This document shows positions 10,834 to 20,431 of a stretch of 34,545 nt of DNA, one piece after another. Below the pieces are notes generated by a model that made no database searches, was not told the origin of the DNA, and saw nothing but the letters and a program-made list of their open reading frames with translations. The position numbers and the translations under genes were made by a program. Positions within the stretch are counted from its first letter, which is position 1; each line of letters starts with the position of its first letter. Source of the stretch: Alistipes sp. (GTDB taxonomy: Bacteria; Bacteroidota; Bacteroidia; Bacteroidales; Rikenellaceae); NCBI GenBank assembly GCA_017383445.1, contig JAFNXQ010000032.1, positions 1-34,545 on the forward strand. Direction: 5' to 3'.

Positions 10834-13800
10834 TTACTGCTCCTCCTCGATGCTGGTTGCGTAAGCACTCCACGCCTCCTTGTAAGCATTCAGTACGCTG
10901 TCATCGTTAGTCGCTGGCACATAAATTTTGCGAGTGGAAGCGTTGTTTTCAAATGGTGTCGTTCCCAATGTCGGCGGAGTTGTCGGCTTGCAATATACAG
11001 CAGAGAGCATTGTGCAGCCGGTAAACGCATTATTACCCACCTTGGTTACATTTGCGGGAATGGTTATCTCTGTAAGACTTGTGCAACCCTTGAATACCGT
11101 GGCATTAATAGTCTTTAATGATGCAGGCAGTGATATCGCTGACATCCCTGATTCGCTTGCGAAAGAGCCGCCCGGGATACTTGTAACATCTCCGCTGAAT
11201 GTTATTACTCCCTTACCTGTTGAAGAATCCCACGTGTGTGATGTAATCTCAATTCCACCTGCATAAGTGCCGGAAGGTGTTACCTGCTCCGTTGCGGTAT
11301 AGTAAATCTGATTATTTGCCTGATAACTTACAATATAGTCTTTGTACGCTTTCCAACCATCTGCGGCTTTGTAAGCATCAACAAGACTCGCTGGAACGTA
11401 AATCTTGCGACCATAAGCGTTGCCGTCAAAAGCTCCCCACGCACCGGCAAGTATAGTCGCTGTCGGAACATTTGCACTGTTGCAATAGACTGTGCTCAAG
11501 CTACTGCAACCATAGAATGCGGTTGCTCCGATTGAAGAAACGCTGCTCGGAATTGTTACGCTTTCAAGCTTGCTGTATGTGAATGCATCAGCTCCGATTG
11601 TAGTAATACCTTCGGGAATGTCATACGATGTAAGCCCCGCGGGTGCAAATGTTATCAAAGCATTGTTAATAACCAGATAACGATTATCTGCCGATGCAAA
11701 CTTGCCGTAAAAGGCTTTCAGACCGCTGCAATTGTTGAACGCATTGTGCTTAACCGATGTTACAGAGTTGGGCAGAGTGATGCTTGTCAGAGAACTTTTG
11801 TTCGAGAACGCCATCTCTCCGATTGATGTTACATCAGCCTTGAATGTAATTACACCCTGACCCGTAGCCGAATCCCAGTTGTTTGATGCGATAGTTGTGT
11901 TGAATGCCGAAGCATAAGGCTCTACCTTTGCAATTGCGGTGTAGTAAATCTCTTTGTTTGTAGCCTCGGCCTTTTCGGTGTAATAAAGCTCCAAACGGGT
12001 AATTTGAGTGTTGTGGGCGCTCGTTACAGCCAAACGATAGGGCGTGTTGGCTGCTGTGTTTGTCAAATTGTAAGTGTATATGTATGGAGCTGTCTGTTCC
12101 CATATAAATGCATCTCCTCCACCAATAGCAGTGCCATCAGTGTCGGTTATTGCGACTTGCACAGATGCAGAAGCACCCTTATTACCTGTTGCCACAACCT
12201 TTGTCAATGCCTTGCCTGCAATAGCTGGGAACTCAATATAAGCACCCTTTTGGCCGAGCATCAAATAGCCTTGCGTATTGAAATAGAAACCTGCAAATGC
12301 CAATGTGTGCTCGCCAAAGGCATACTCTGTTCTATCCACAATCTTCGCGCTCGAGCCTACGGGGAAACCTGCGGGCAGAGAAGCCTCGTTGAACGTGATG
12401 CAGATATCGGCATCGCAGTTATGCTCCTCGACAACCTCGCCCTTCTCGAAATCGTACGCCACGATATAGTCTTTGTACTCTTTCCAGCCATCAGCGGCAC
12501 GATAATCCTCCACCACAGCATAAGGAACATAAATCAATCGGTCAGCGTGGTTGTTGTTGAAAGCATCCCCTCCCAAAGAGGGAATATTCGTTGCCTTGCA
12601 GTAGATTGCTTTCAGTGAAGAACAATCCTGGAATGCGAGAGAGCCAATTTCTGTTACAGCTTCGTGGATAGTTACCGACTCTATTGTTGTGTTCTCAACA
12701 AATGAAGCCTCTCCAATCTTCTTGACCTCCGCAGGAATGGTGTATGAAGTGGTTGTACCACCTGCAAAGTTCACCAGAGTTTCATTGTAAAGCAGATACT
12801 TTCCGTTAGCTGATGCGAATTTGCCTGCAAACTTCTCAATCGCTGTATCCGAATCAAACGGGCATACGCCGAGAGTTGTTACGCTGTTTGGAATCTTTAT
12901 CGTACCACTTAACTCCTTACAGTCCTGGAATACTCTCTCGCCTAATGTTTCGAGGCTTTCGGGCAGGGTAATAGAGGTGAGATTTCCGCACAATAGAAAG
13001 GCTTGAAAACCAATCTCTGTTACGCTGTCGGGAAGATAGACACTACTCCATACACAGCCCTCGAAAGCACTTGTTCCAATTGTTGTCAAATCTCCGTCAA
13101 AAGTAATCACGCCCTTGCCCGTAGCAGAGTCCCAGGTGTGAGAAGTTATGCCGACATTGAAGGCCTCTTCATCGTGAATAGTGACTTTCTTGGCAGATGT
13201 GTACCAAATCTCATTTGGTGCTACTTTATTCTCCTCCGCCACCATCTCGATATACTCCGATACTGTGCCGCCGATAGCGGTGTCATAGAACAACGCTGCA
13301 AGCACCTTCGTCTCGCCCTTGAAGAACTTCGCAGGCAGATTCTTGCCCGATGCGGTGATGGTGATTGTGCCGTTGGTCGCATCGGCCGTGCAAGCCGAGA
13401 TAGGCAGATTGATATACTCAACCGCACGCGTGATGACCGACACAGCCTTCAACGAGAGGGTAGTCTGCCAATCCTTGGCGATGATTGCCGCCGCCGACTT
13501 GGGCATAACCTGGAAGTCCATCTCCACCTTGCTGTCAGCTGCCGAAGTGTAGATTACGGTAGCCTTGCCGTCGTCGTAACGGGGTACGTAAGAGATTTTT
13601 ATAGATGATACGGTGCTTGCCTTGAGTACCGAAATCTGCGTGCCGTCAGAGAGTGTGAAGGTGACGTAGTTCTCGTCCTGTGTAACCGACTTAAAGAACG
13701 AATCGCCAGCCTCGCCTTGTGGGCCTTGTGGGCCTTGTGGACCGGTTGCTCCGGGCTGACCCTGCTCGCCTTGCTCGCCATTGTCGCCCGTTGCCTGACC

Positions 13801-16626
13801 GAGCTCCTTCCACGTGTCGCCCTCGTCATACGATACGTACCACTTGCCATTCTCTATTTTGAGCTGTGGAGTGACGCCGTCCTCGCCCTGCGGGCCCTGC
13901 TCACCGGCAGGACCTTGTGTGCCGGGCTGTCCGGGCTGTCCTGGTTGTCCGGCCTCGCCTTGTTCGCCCTGCTCACCCTGCTCACCCTGCGGGCCATCTT
14001 GACCCTGTGCCTTGACCTTGTTGCCATTGTCGTCCAGGAGCCACTCGCCGTTCACGGTCCAGTAGTAGATGCCCTCGAACTGCTTCACGCCGATTACGGG
14101 TGTCTGACCGTCAATGCCGTTCTCGCCGTTCTCGCCGTTTGAGCCATCCTTGCCGTGGTAGATTGTAACCGTGCCACTCTTGGTGAAAGTGATGGTGTAG
14201 CCAATCTCCTTACCGCCCTCCATGATAGGAGTGATGCTCTTGATATAGTCGTTGTTCTGCATCGCCTCGACGATAGTCTGCAATGACGAAATATTGGTAT
14301 TGAGCTGATTGCAGAGAGTCTGCAACTTCTCGATGGCTGTCCAAGTGGGAATCTTCAACTCAATGCCATTCGAGAGAGTGAAGACGATGTAATCGGTGTT
14401 GGATGTGTAGTCGATATCGTTGAACATCGAATCGCCGCCAACGCCCGTAGGACCTTGCGGACCTTGTGGGCCGGCAGGACCCTGCTCACCCTGATCGCCG
14501 GTTGCCTGACCGAGCTCCTTCCACGTGTCGCCCTTGTCGTACGATACATACCACTTGCCGTTCTCGATTTTCAGCTGCGGAGTGATGCCGTCCTCGCCCT
14601 GTGGACCCTGCTGTCCGGGCTGTCCGGGCTGACCTGGCTGGCCCGCCTCGCCTGACTCACCTTGTTCGCCCTGCTCACCCTGCTGGCCGTCCTCGCCTTG
14701 TGCCTTGACCTTGTTGCCGTTCTCGTCCAGGAGCCACTCGCCGTTCACGGTCCAATAGTAGATGCCCTCGAATAGCTTCACACCGATTACGGGAGTCTGG
14801 CCGTCAATACCGTCAATGCCGTTCTCGCCATTTGTGCCATTCTCGCCGGCAGGACCTTGTGGACCTTGTGGGCCGGCAGCACCATTCTGACCATCCTTGC
14901 CGTGGTAGATTGTGATTGTGCCACTCTTTGTGAAAGTGATGGTGTAGCCAATCTCCTTACCGCCCTCCATGATAGGAGTGATGCTCTTGATATGGTCGTT
15001 GTTCTGCATTGCACTGATGATAGTCTGCAATGACGAAATATTGGTATTGAGCTGATTGCAGAGTGTCTGCAACTTCTCATACGCCGACCAAGTCGGGAGC
15101 TTTACCACTGTGCCGTTAGAGAGTGTGAACAACACATAGTCGGTGCTTGTTGTATAGTCGATGTCGTTGAACATAGAATCGCCACCAACGCCCGTAGGAC
15201 CTTGTGGACCTTGTGGGCCTTGTGGGCCGGTTGCTCCTGCGGGACCCTGATCGCCGGTTGCCTGACCAAGCTCCTTCCACGTGTCGCCCTTGTCGTACGA
15301 TACATACCACTTGCCGTTCTCGATTTTGAGCTGTGGAGTGATGCCATCAATGCCATTTGTTCCGTTTGTACCATTCTCTCCGTTGGCTCCGTTCTCGCCG
15401 TTTGTGCCGTTCTGACCATCCTTACCCTCGGCCTTAATCTTGTTGCCATCCTCGTCAAGCAACCACTCGCCATTTACGGTCCAGTAGTAGATGCCCTCGA
15501 ATAGCTTCACACCGATTACGGGAGTCTGACCGTCAATGCCGTTCTCGCCATTTGTGCCATTCTCGCCGGCAGGGCCTTGCGGACCTTGCGGGCCAACAGC
15601 ACCGTCCTGACCATTCTGGCCGTCCTTGCCGTGGTAGATTGTGATTGTGCCACTCTTTGTGAAAGTGATAGTGTAGCCAATCTCCTTGCCGTTCTCGGTA
15701 AGAGGAGTTATGCTCTTAACATAGTCGTTGTTATTTACCGCATCAATAATCGTCTGCAATGCGGTGATGTTGGTATTCATCTGATTGCAGAGTGTCTGCA
15801 ACTTCTCGTATGCTGCCCAAGTGGGAATCTTGAACTGCGTGCCGTCTGCCAAAGTGAAGATGATATAATCCTCGTTTGACAAATCGATACCCTGGAAGAA
15901 TGAGTCGCCATCCACTCCGTCAGCACCGTCCTGACCATTGCTGCCGTCAGCACCATCCTGACCATCCTCGCCCGTAGCCTTGCCAAGCTGCTTCCACGAT
16001 GTGCCATTGTCGTAAGAGATATACCAGTAGCCCTCCTCAATCTTCAACTGCGGAGTGATGCCGTCCTCGCCGTCCTCGCCGTCTTCGCCATCAGCACCAT
16101 TCTCGCCGGCAGGGCCTTGCGGACCAGCGGGGCCCTGAGGACCGGTTGCACCGTCCTGACCATCCTTTCCGTCAGTTCCTACGGCCTTAATCTTGTTGCC
16201 GTTGTCATCCAGCAACCACTCGCCGTTCAAGGTCCAGTAATAGATATTGTCGGAATCCTTCTTCACACCGATAATCGGGGTCGAGCCATCCTTACCGTCC
16301 TGTCCGTTCTCGCCGTTGATGCCGTCCTTGCCATCCTCGCCGTGATAAATAGTGATGGGATCACTCTTTGTGAAGGTGATAGTGTAGCCGATGACCTTTC
16401 CGTTCTCGGTGATAGGCGTGATGCTCTTGACATAGTCGTAGCTCTGTGCCGCCTCGGCCAGTTGCTGAATAGACTGGATGTTTGTGTTTACCTGCTTCTC
16501 GAGCTTGGCAACACGCTGCTCCAAATCGTAAATCTCGTCCCAGATCGCCGAGTCGTCAAACTCCTTGCGACACGATACAGACAATGCTGTAAGGGCAATG
16601 ATTAAAAAGTAAAAAAGTCTCTTCAT
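10834..16626 (-). CDS. Giant modular surface lipoprotein: DUF4988-like/collagen-like units plus BspA-type leucine-rich repeats, 1930 aa
   Basis: A lipoprotein signal peptide ends in SVSC with Cys19 as lipidation site, followed by a short coiled coil (about 25-60). Residues about 65-980 contain four consecutive units. Each has three collagen-like Gly-X-Y tracts separated by conserved spacers in the same order (SITP...[14 protein letters not shown]...YYWT.NGEWLLD; TPQLKIE.G.WY.SYD), then a TLCNQ.NTNI coiled-coil-like linker. Residues about 980-1145 look Ig-like. From about 1148 three BspA/LRR_5 blocks follow, with IPxxVTxIGxxAFxxCxxL-type repeats; a jelly-roll-like stretch (about 1402-1555) separates the first two. 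The protein is probably surface-exposed and adhesive, but no ligand can be inferred. The first spacer type resembles the DUF4988 region found N-terminal in many Bacteroidales lipoproteins. A good promoter lies upstream. Confidence 0.87.
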   Translation of the reverse strand: MKRLFYFLIIALTALSVSCRKEFDDSAIWDEIYDLEQRVAKLEKQVNTNIQSIQQLAEAAQSYDYVKSITPITENGKVIGYTITFTKSDPITIYHGEDGKDGINGENGQDGKDGSTPIIGVKKDSDNIYYWTLNGEWLLDDNGNKIKAVGTDGKDGQDGATGPQGPAGPQGPAGENGADGEDGEDGEDGITPQLKIEEGYWYISYDNGTSWKQLGKATGEDGQDGADGSNGQDGADGVDGDSFFQGIDLSNEDYIIFTLADGTQFKIPTWAAYEKLQTLCNQMNTNITALQTIIDAVNNNDYVKSITPLTENGKEIGYTITFTKSGTITIYHGKDGQNGQDGAVGPQGPQGPAGENGTNGENGIDGQTPVIGVKLFEGIYYWTVNGEWLLDEDGNKIKAEGKDGQNGTNGENGANGENGTNGTNGIDGITPQLKIENGKWYVSYDKGDTWKELGQATGDQGPAGATGPQGPQGPQGPTGVGGDSMFNDIDYTTSTDYVLFTLSNGTVVKLPTWSAYEKLQTLCNQLNTNISSLQTIISAMQNNDHIKSITPIMEGGKEIGYTITFTKSGTITIYHGKDGQNGAAGPQGPQGPAGENGTNGENGIDGIDGQTPVIGVKLFEGIYYWTVNGEWLLDENGNKVKAQGEDGQQGEQGEQGESGEAGQPGQPGQPGQQGPQGEDGITPQLKIENGKWYVSYDKGDTWKELGQATGDQGEQGPAGPQGPQGPTGVGGDSMFNDIDYTSNTDYIVFTLSNGIELKIPTWTAIEKLQTLCNQLNTNISSLQTIVEAMQNNDYIKSITPIMEGGKEIGYTITFTKSGTVTIYHGKDGSNGENGENGIDGQTPVIGVKQFEGIYYWTVNGEWLLDDNGNKVKAQGQDGPQGEQGEQGEQGEAGQPGQPGQPGTQGPAGEQGPQGEDGVTPQLKIENGKWYVSYDEGDTWKELGQATGDNGEQGEQGQPGATGPQGPQGPQGEAGDSFFKSVTQDENYVTFTLSDGTQISVLKASTVSSIKISYVPRYDDGKATVIYTSAADSKVEMDFQVMPKSAAAIIAKDWQTTLSLKAVSVITRAVEYINLPISACTADATNGTITITASGKNLPAKFFKGETKVLAALFYDTAIGGTVSEYIEMVAEENKVAPNEIWYTSAKKVTIHDEEAFNVGITSHTWDSATGKGVITFDGDLTTIGTSAFEGCVWSSVYLPDSVTEIGFQAFLLCGNLTSITLPESLETLGERVFQDCKELSGTIKIPNSVTTLGVCPFDSDTAIEKFAGKFASANGKYLLYNETLVNFAGGTTTSYTIPAEVKKIGEASFVENTTIESVTIHEAVTEIGSLAFQDCSSLKAIYCKATNIPSLGGDAFNNNHADRLIYVPYAVVEDYRAADGWKEYKDYIVAYDFEKGEVVEEHNCDADICITFNEASLPAGFPVGSSAKIVDRTEYAFGEHTLAFAGFYFNTQGYLMLGQKGAYIEFPAIAGKALTKVVATGNKGASASVQVAITDTDGTAIGGGDAFIWEQTAPYIYTYNLTNTAANTPYRLAVTSAHNTQITRLELYYTEKAEATNKEIYYTAIAKVEPYASAFNTTIASNNWDSATGQGVITFKADVTSIGEMAFSNKSSLTSITLPNSVTSVKHNAFNNCSGLKAFYGKFASADNRYLVINNALITFAPAGLTSYDIPEGITTIGADAFTYSKLESVTIPSSVSSIGATAFYGCSSLSTVYCNSANVPTATILAGAWGAFDGNAYGRKIYVPASLVDAYKAADGWKAYKDYIVSYQANNQIYYTATEQVTPSGTYAGGIEITSHTWDSSTGKGVITFSGDVTSIPGGSFASESGMSAISLPASLKTINATVFKGCTSLTEITIPANVTKVGNNAFTGCTMLSAVYCKPTTPPTLGTTPFENNASTRKIYVPATNDDSVLNAYKEAWSAYATSIEEEQ
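13690..16440 (-). repeat. Four tandem collagen-like/spacer units within the giant lipoprotein gene
   Basis: The same anchor (ATGCTCTTGA or ATGCTCTTAA on the plus strand) recurs at 16421, 15710, 14981 and 14234. The unit lengths are therefore 711, 729 and 747 bp (237, 243 and 249 codons); the fourth unit runs into the unique downstream domain near 13690. Units 3 and 4 are the most alike at the DNA level. The Gly-X-Y tracts shift from Asp/Asn-rich (unit 1) to Pro/Gln/Glu-rich triplets (units 3 and 4). Confidence 0.9.
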
Positions 16627-16691
16627 AGGTTTTTATGTTTTTGTTTTGATTGTATCTCAATCAGTGCCGGTTAAGATTGGCGGATTAAATG

Positions 16692-16722
16692 CAAAATTAA
16701 ATAATATTTCTCAAAAGAGCAA
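16692..16722 (-). promoter_or_regulatory. Promoter of the giant lipoprotein gene
   Basis: On the minus strand TAATTTTG (16692-16699) matches TAnnTTTG, with TTG (16720-16722) 20 nt upstream. The start of transcription would be near 16685, giving a leader of about 58 nt. Confidence 0.6.
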
Positions 16723-16773
16723 CATATTGTTCTTTTTAGTAACGACTGCCGGTGACAATGGAAATATTATTTG

Positions 16774-16781
16774 TATCTTTG
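16774..16781 (+). promoter_or_regulatory. -7 element of the prmA operon
   Basis: TATCTTTG matches TAnnTTTG exactly and lies 21 nt before the prmA ATG, implying a leader of about 15 nt. No TTTG is present 19-21 nt upstream, so the -33 part is weak. It is divergent from the lipoprotein promoter within a 176-bp gap. Confidence 0.5.
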
Positions 16782-16802
16782 TGGTGATTAAGAACTAAAA
16801 GA

Positions 16803-17636
16803 ATGAACTACATTGAACTTATAATATCTGTCAATGGCGAAGAGCACGCCGAGATAGTTACCGCTATGTTGTCGGATATGCCCTTTGAGGCCTTCACCTC
16901 GGAGGAGCAGACCCTGCGAGCCTACATCGCCGACGAGGCATACGACACCTGCCGAGAGGATATCGCTGCGATGTTGCAGAGTCTTGCGGTGGAGTACGAG
17001 GAGAATAATATCGCACAGCAGAACTGGAATGCCGAGTGGGAGAGTGGCTTCTCGCCTGTGATGGTGGTGGGTAGTCGTCCGATATATATCCGTGCCGAGC
17101 ATCATCCCTCTCCCGATGACGATATTCTCGATGTAGTCATAGCACCGCGAATGTCATTCGGTACGGGACACCACATCACTACGGCTCTGATGTCGAGGAG
17201 CATTGCCGAGATTGGTTTCAGTGGTAAGCGAGGCCTCGATATGGGTTGCGGTACGGGTGTGCTGGCTATCGTAGCGATAAAGTGCGGAGCCGCCGAGATG
17301 GTTGCGGTCGATATTGATGAGTGGGCGTGCGAGAGCTGTCGTGACAGCATAGCACTCAACCATATAGAGGGCCAGATTGATGTAAGATGTGGCTCAATGG
17401 CTGCCGTTGCAGGCGAGAAATTTGATTTTGTTATGGCAAACATCAACCGTAATATACTCGTTGATATGATGCCGTCGTTCGCCGAGGCCACAGTGAGTGG
17501 CGGAGAGCTGCTTATGAGTGGCTTTTTGACAGAGGATATTGCGATAATGAGAGATACAGCCGGCGGCTATGGCTTTGCGGTGGAGTCTGTTCGCGAGAGT
17601 GATGGCTGGGCTGTTGTTGTGTGCCGTAAAGAGTAG
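16803..17636 (+). CDS. prmA: Ribosomal protein L11 methyltransferase
   Basis: PrmA uses S-adenosylmethionine to trimethylate ribosomal protein L11 in the cytoplasm. At 277 residues the protein is of normal size. The N-terminal L11-recognition domain spans about 1-60. It is followed by the PrmA signature MSFGTGHHITT (about 117-127), the Rossmann motif I LDMGCGTG (145-152), an acidic motif VDIDEW, and ANINRNIL, the Asn-rich active-site motif typical of this family. It is the first gene of a two-gene unit; the downstream WbqC-family gene starts 4 nt after its stop codon. A -7 element lies close upstream. Confidence 0.93.
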   Translation: MNYIELIISVNGEEHAEIVTAMLSDMPFEAFTSEEQTLRAYIADEAYDTCREDIAAMLQSLAVEYEENNIAQQNWNAEWESGFSPVMVVGSRPIYIRAEHHPSPDDDILDVVIAPRMSFGTGHHITTALMSRSIAEIGFSGKRGLDMGCGTGVLAIVAIKCGAAEMVAVDIDEWACESCRDSIALNHIEGQIDVRCGSMAAVAGEKFDFVMANINRNILVDMMPSFAEATVSGGELLMSGFLTEDIAIMRDTAGGYGFAVESVRESDGWAVVVCRKE

Positions 17637-17640
17637 AGAT

Positions 17641-18246
17641 ATGACCATTTTACCATCAGCCTATATGCCCTCGGTGGAGTACGTTGCACGACTGCTGCGT
17701 GAGGAGTGTATCATAGACCTGGGCGAGCATTATGTGAAACGTTCGGAGAGAAATCGTGCCTTGATTTTGTCGGCCAACGGAGTTATGCCGCTGACCGTAC
17801 ACGTCGAGAATGCCAATCGTATGCGTATGCCTATGCGGGATGTGAAGATTGACTATTCGAAGCGTTGGCAGCACCAGCATTGGGTGTCGATTCTGTCGGC
17901 ATACAAGTCCTCGCCATATTTCGATTACTTTGCTGACGAGATAGAGCCGTTTTATCGTCGTGAGTGGCGTTTTCTGGTCGATTATAATATGGAGTATTTG
18001 CAGACGCTACTGCGTCTGATAGGTGCAAAGTGCGAGATAAAGGTGTCGGAAAGTTACCTTTCTGCTACCGATGACGATATTGACCTTCGCCCGAAAAACA
18101 AAAAAGACCCGACCTTCGTGGCCGAGCCTTATTTCCAGGTCTTTTCTGACCGTATGCCCTTTGAACCAAATCTCTCTGTGCTGGATCTGGCTATGTGCGA
18201 GGGACGAGAGGCTATCGACGCTGTTTTAATGCGTTGCCGATTGTAA
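17641..18246 (+). CDS. WbqC-family protein, 201 aa
   Basis: The N-terminus MTILPSAYMPSVEYVARL and later features (YVKRSERNRALIL, PLTVHVEN, YSKRWQHQHWVSILSAYKSSPYFDYF, and PYFQVF near the end) match the WbqC-like family. That family occurs in O-antigen clusters and widely in Bacteroidota; its biochemical role is not established. I chose ATG 17641, 4 nt after the prmA stop, because a longer in-frame start would lie inside prmA. The pairing with prmA implies cotranscription. The last 35 bp overlap the 3' end of the convergent GH2-like gene, and no terminator is visible between them. Confidence 0.85.
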   Translation: MTILPSAYMPSVEYVARLLREECIIDLGEHYVKRSERNRALILSANGVMPLTVHVENANRMRMPMRDVKIDYSKRWQHQHWVSILSAYKSSPYFDYFADEIEPFYRREWRFLVDYNMEYLQTLLRLIGAKCEIKVSESYLSATDDDIDLRPKNKKDPTFVAEPYFQVFSDRMPFEPNLSVLDLAMCEGREAIDAVLMRCRL

Positions 18247-20209
18247 TCGTCTGCTCGTCACGCTTCTCGCCGGCCATCACCACAACCTTGTTGCGTCCGT
18301 GCATAATCACCGTGTCGGAGATAAACTGACAGGGTGCAACTTCGGTTGTCGCTACGGTATCCTTGTTTATCAGCAGTATGGGTTTCTCGGCGGTTGAAGC
18401 GTAGAACTTAACCTGCTGAATGCTGTCCTGACGTATGTTGCGACGCTTCTCCGAAAGATGCAGCGTAGGCTCCTGCTTGTTCCACAGGGCACGATAGAGA
18501 TAGTAGGCGTCTTTGTGGTCCTTGCGGTCGAAGGTCATGACGCCGCGTTGCGATGCACCGCTTATGTGACGTGCCGAACCGAAATCAAACATATCGTTGA
18601 TCCACACACCCCAGAATATTGAGTCGGGAGCTATATGCTTGGCATAGCCCTCGTGGAACTCGGTGTGCCAGCGTTCGGGTAGCCATCTGTCTGCTATGCG
18701 TGCCGGCTTTACCTTCTCGTCGGTCTGCTGGTCTATTGAGCCACTCTCTCCATAGGCAACGGCCGATTTCAGGTGTTTCCACTCGTCATACAGCTTCTGC
18801 CGCCAGATTGCAAGGTCGCTTACCAAACCTCGTTGCCAGCCCAGATTCTGCTGCCATACGATAAGGTCGGTGATGAAGTTTATATCGCCGTTCTGGTTGC
18901 TGCACGCTACGGTAGGGCGTGAGGGGTCCAGACGCTTGGCTGCTGCATTCAGGCTATTGACATACTCCACAACCTTGTCGCCACGCTCCCAGATAAGTGA
19001 GAAGATACCCCACATAACAACCGACGGGTGGTTGTAGTTTTGCAGAACTATCTCTTTGAGCTGTCGCTCTCCGTTTAGTTTGAAACGGTCGGTGGCGTAA
19101 TAGAATATATCACTCAAATATGGAGCTCGCGTGAATGGCGTGTCAATCCATACGAGTAGACCCAGCTCGTCACAACGGTTGTAGAGATATTGTGCATGTG
19201 GGGCAGTGGCAGAACGTATGGCATTGGCTCCGATGTCGGAAATGTGTTCCAGATCTTCATCATAGTGGCGTGTACGCAGGGCACTGCCTATGGCTGCACG
19301 GTCGTGATGCAGTGTAACACCGTGAATGGGGGTGTACTCGCCGTTGATTCGAAGGTTGCCCGATGAGTAGTCTATGGTGCGGAATCCTGTCGTTACGGTA
19401 ACCTCGTCTTCGTAACGCATACCCACGCCGACAGTCACCGTGTAGAGGTTGGGCTCGTCGCAGCTCCACAACAGAGGCTCATCGATGGTGAAAGGTATAT
19501 CAATGGGTTTGTCTTTCTCGATTTTACCCTTCAAATACTCGGTATATACAGCCTCTCCCGATGGTGCACGCACCGTGATTGAGAGGTCGCAAGCCTTGTT
19601 GTGAGTCGATGTCACCCATACCGAAGCCGTAGCCTGAACAGCATCGTCCGATACTGAATTTTGATGGATGAAAATTCCGTCAGTGCCATAATAGGTGGGC
19701 GAGATGGTTGTCTGCTCGGTGACGATAAGCTCCACATCGCGATAGATACCTCCGTAGATATTCTCTTCGGTTGATGTGGGCAGAATATCGTTCTGATAGG
19801 CGTTGCTGACAACTACCACCAGCGAGTTGTTGTCGCCATAACGCAGCAGGTCGGTAATCTCAAACGTAAAGGCTGTCCAGCCGCCGCGATGTTCGCCTGC
19901 GTGGTGGCCATTGACAAAGACATCGGCGATAGATTGCACGCCGTAGAACTTCACAAAAAGACGCTTACCCTTCCACTCGGTCGGGATATAGATATCACGA
20001 GAGTAGTTGGCCGTAGTCTGCAAATATTCGCCGTGACCGGCTAGTGCATCGAGGTTCCAGGTGTGGGGTAGCGATATGTTTCGGGCATAGTCGCTGTTGG
20101 TCTCAACCTTGAAGTAAAATTTCCAGTTGTCATTCAGCGAAAAGGTCTCGCGTGCCATTGTGGGCAGCGATGCCAGAACGAACAATATAATGATTAAAAA
20201 ATGCTTCAT
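18212..20209 (-). CDS. GH2-family protein with degenerate catalytic motifs (probable pseudoenzyme), 665 aa
   Basis: The fold is clearly GH2: signal peptide (MKHFLIIILFVLASLPTMA), jelly roll (about 25-190, with SLPHTWN and VFVNG.HAGEHRGGW), Ig-like domain (about 195-310) and TIM barrel (about 315-610), ending with WNDMFDFG-like and TFDRKDHKDAYYLYRALWN. The acid/base motif, normally Asn-Glu in MWGIFNE, reads MWGIFSL (Ser404-Leu405). The nucleophile motif, normally Ser-Glu-Tyr-Gly, reads VAYG (Ala485). The usual RLAHYxH and WAEIPF motifs read RSATAPH and WIDTPF. These comparisons are from memory of the family. The frame is intact over 665 codons, so this is not a decayed gene. A binding or sensory role, or an unusual catalytic arrangement, is possible. 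ATG 20209 was chosen because the upstream in-frame start lies on the -7 box. Confidence 0.82.
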   Translation of the reverse strand: MKHFLIIILFVLASLPTMARETFSLNDNWKFYFKVETNSDYARNISLPHTWNLDALAGHGEYLQTTANYSRDIYIPTEWKGKRLFVKFYGVQSIADVFVNGHHAGEHRGGWTAFTFEITDLLRYGDNNSLVVVVSNAYQNDILPTSTEENIYGGIYRDVELIVTEQTTISPTYYGTDGIFIHQNSVSDDAVQATASVWVTSTHNKACDLSITVRAPSGEAVYTEYLKGKIEKDKPIDIPFTIDEPLLWSCDEPNLYTVTVGVGMRYEDEVTVTTGFRTIDYSSGNLRINGEYTPIHGVTLHHDRAAIGSALRTRHYDEDLEHISDIGANAIRSATAPHAQYLYNRCDELGLLVWIDTPFTRAPYLSDIFYYATDRFKLNGERQLKEIVLQNYNHPSVVMWGIFSLIWERGDKVVEYVNSLNAAAKRLDPSRPTVACSNQNGDINFITDLIVWQQNLGWQRGLVSDLAIWRQKLYDEWKHLKSAVAYGESGSIDQQTDEKVKPARIADRWLPERWHTEFHEGYAKHIAPDSIFWGVWINDMFDFGSARHISGASQRGVMTFDRKDHKDAYYLYRALWNKQEPTLHLSEKRRNIRQDSIQQVKFYASTAEKPILLINKDTVATTEVAPCQFISDTVIMHGRNKVVVMAGEKRDEQTITIGNALKQRR

Positions 20210-20338
20210 ACTCAATCTGCTTATTTGTTTGCTGCTCGTCTGCCTGCGAAGCGACAGAACACGATACAAACGTGAAAATGTGAATTTTATTCTGCCGACA
20301 CTATTTCGTATAGCTCTTCGAGGGCGATGAATTTTGTG

Positions 20339-20346
20339 CAAAGGTA
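20339..20346 (-). promoter_or_regulatory. -7 element of the GH2-like gene
   Basis: TACCTTTG on the minus strand matches TAnnTTTG and lies about 130 nt upstream of the ATG at 20209. No convincing TTTG is found at -33. The upstream in-frame ATG (to 20341) overlaps this box, which supports the downstream start. The rest of the 222-bp divergent gap shows no other clear feature; TAACTTCG at 20369-20376 is a one-mismatch -7 candidate for the cvpA-family operon. Confidence 0.45.
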
Positions 20347-20431
20347 CTAATTTTTCAAAAAAAAATGCTAACTTCGTGCGTTATTTGTGGTCGCCAGACC
20401 CGATTGCAAAACTTGTTATACCAAACGGAAT

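Noticed and set aside
12004..12618. 204-codon plus-strand frame opposite the BspA-type region
   Set aside because: It lies wholly antisense within the giant lipoprotein gene, with no signal peptide, motif or promoter.
13717..14142. Tryptophan/leucine-rich plus-strand frame opposite the collagen-like tracts (and similar ones near 14455, 15202 and 16117)
   Set aside because: These repeat because the Gly-X-Y codons read on the other strand give Leu/Trp/Ala-rich frames; they lack starts, promoters and conservation independent of the collagen repeats.
13690..16440. Regular repeats considered as a CRISPR array
   Set aside because: The repeats are in-frame coding units of 711-747 bp with conserved protein content, not short identical repeats with unique spacers.
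17569..17640. Longer start for the WbqC-family gene inside prmA
   Set aside because: The added residues lie in another frame of prmA and do not resemble the family; ATG 17641 is 4 nt after the prmA stop.
20207..20341. Upstream in-frame start giving the GH2-like protein 44 extra residues
   Set aside because: The extra residues are basic and precede a normal signal peptide, and the start overlaps the predicted -7 box.
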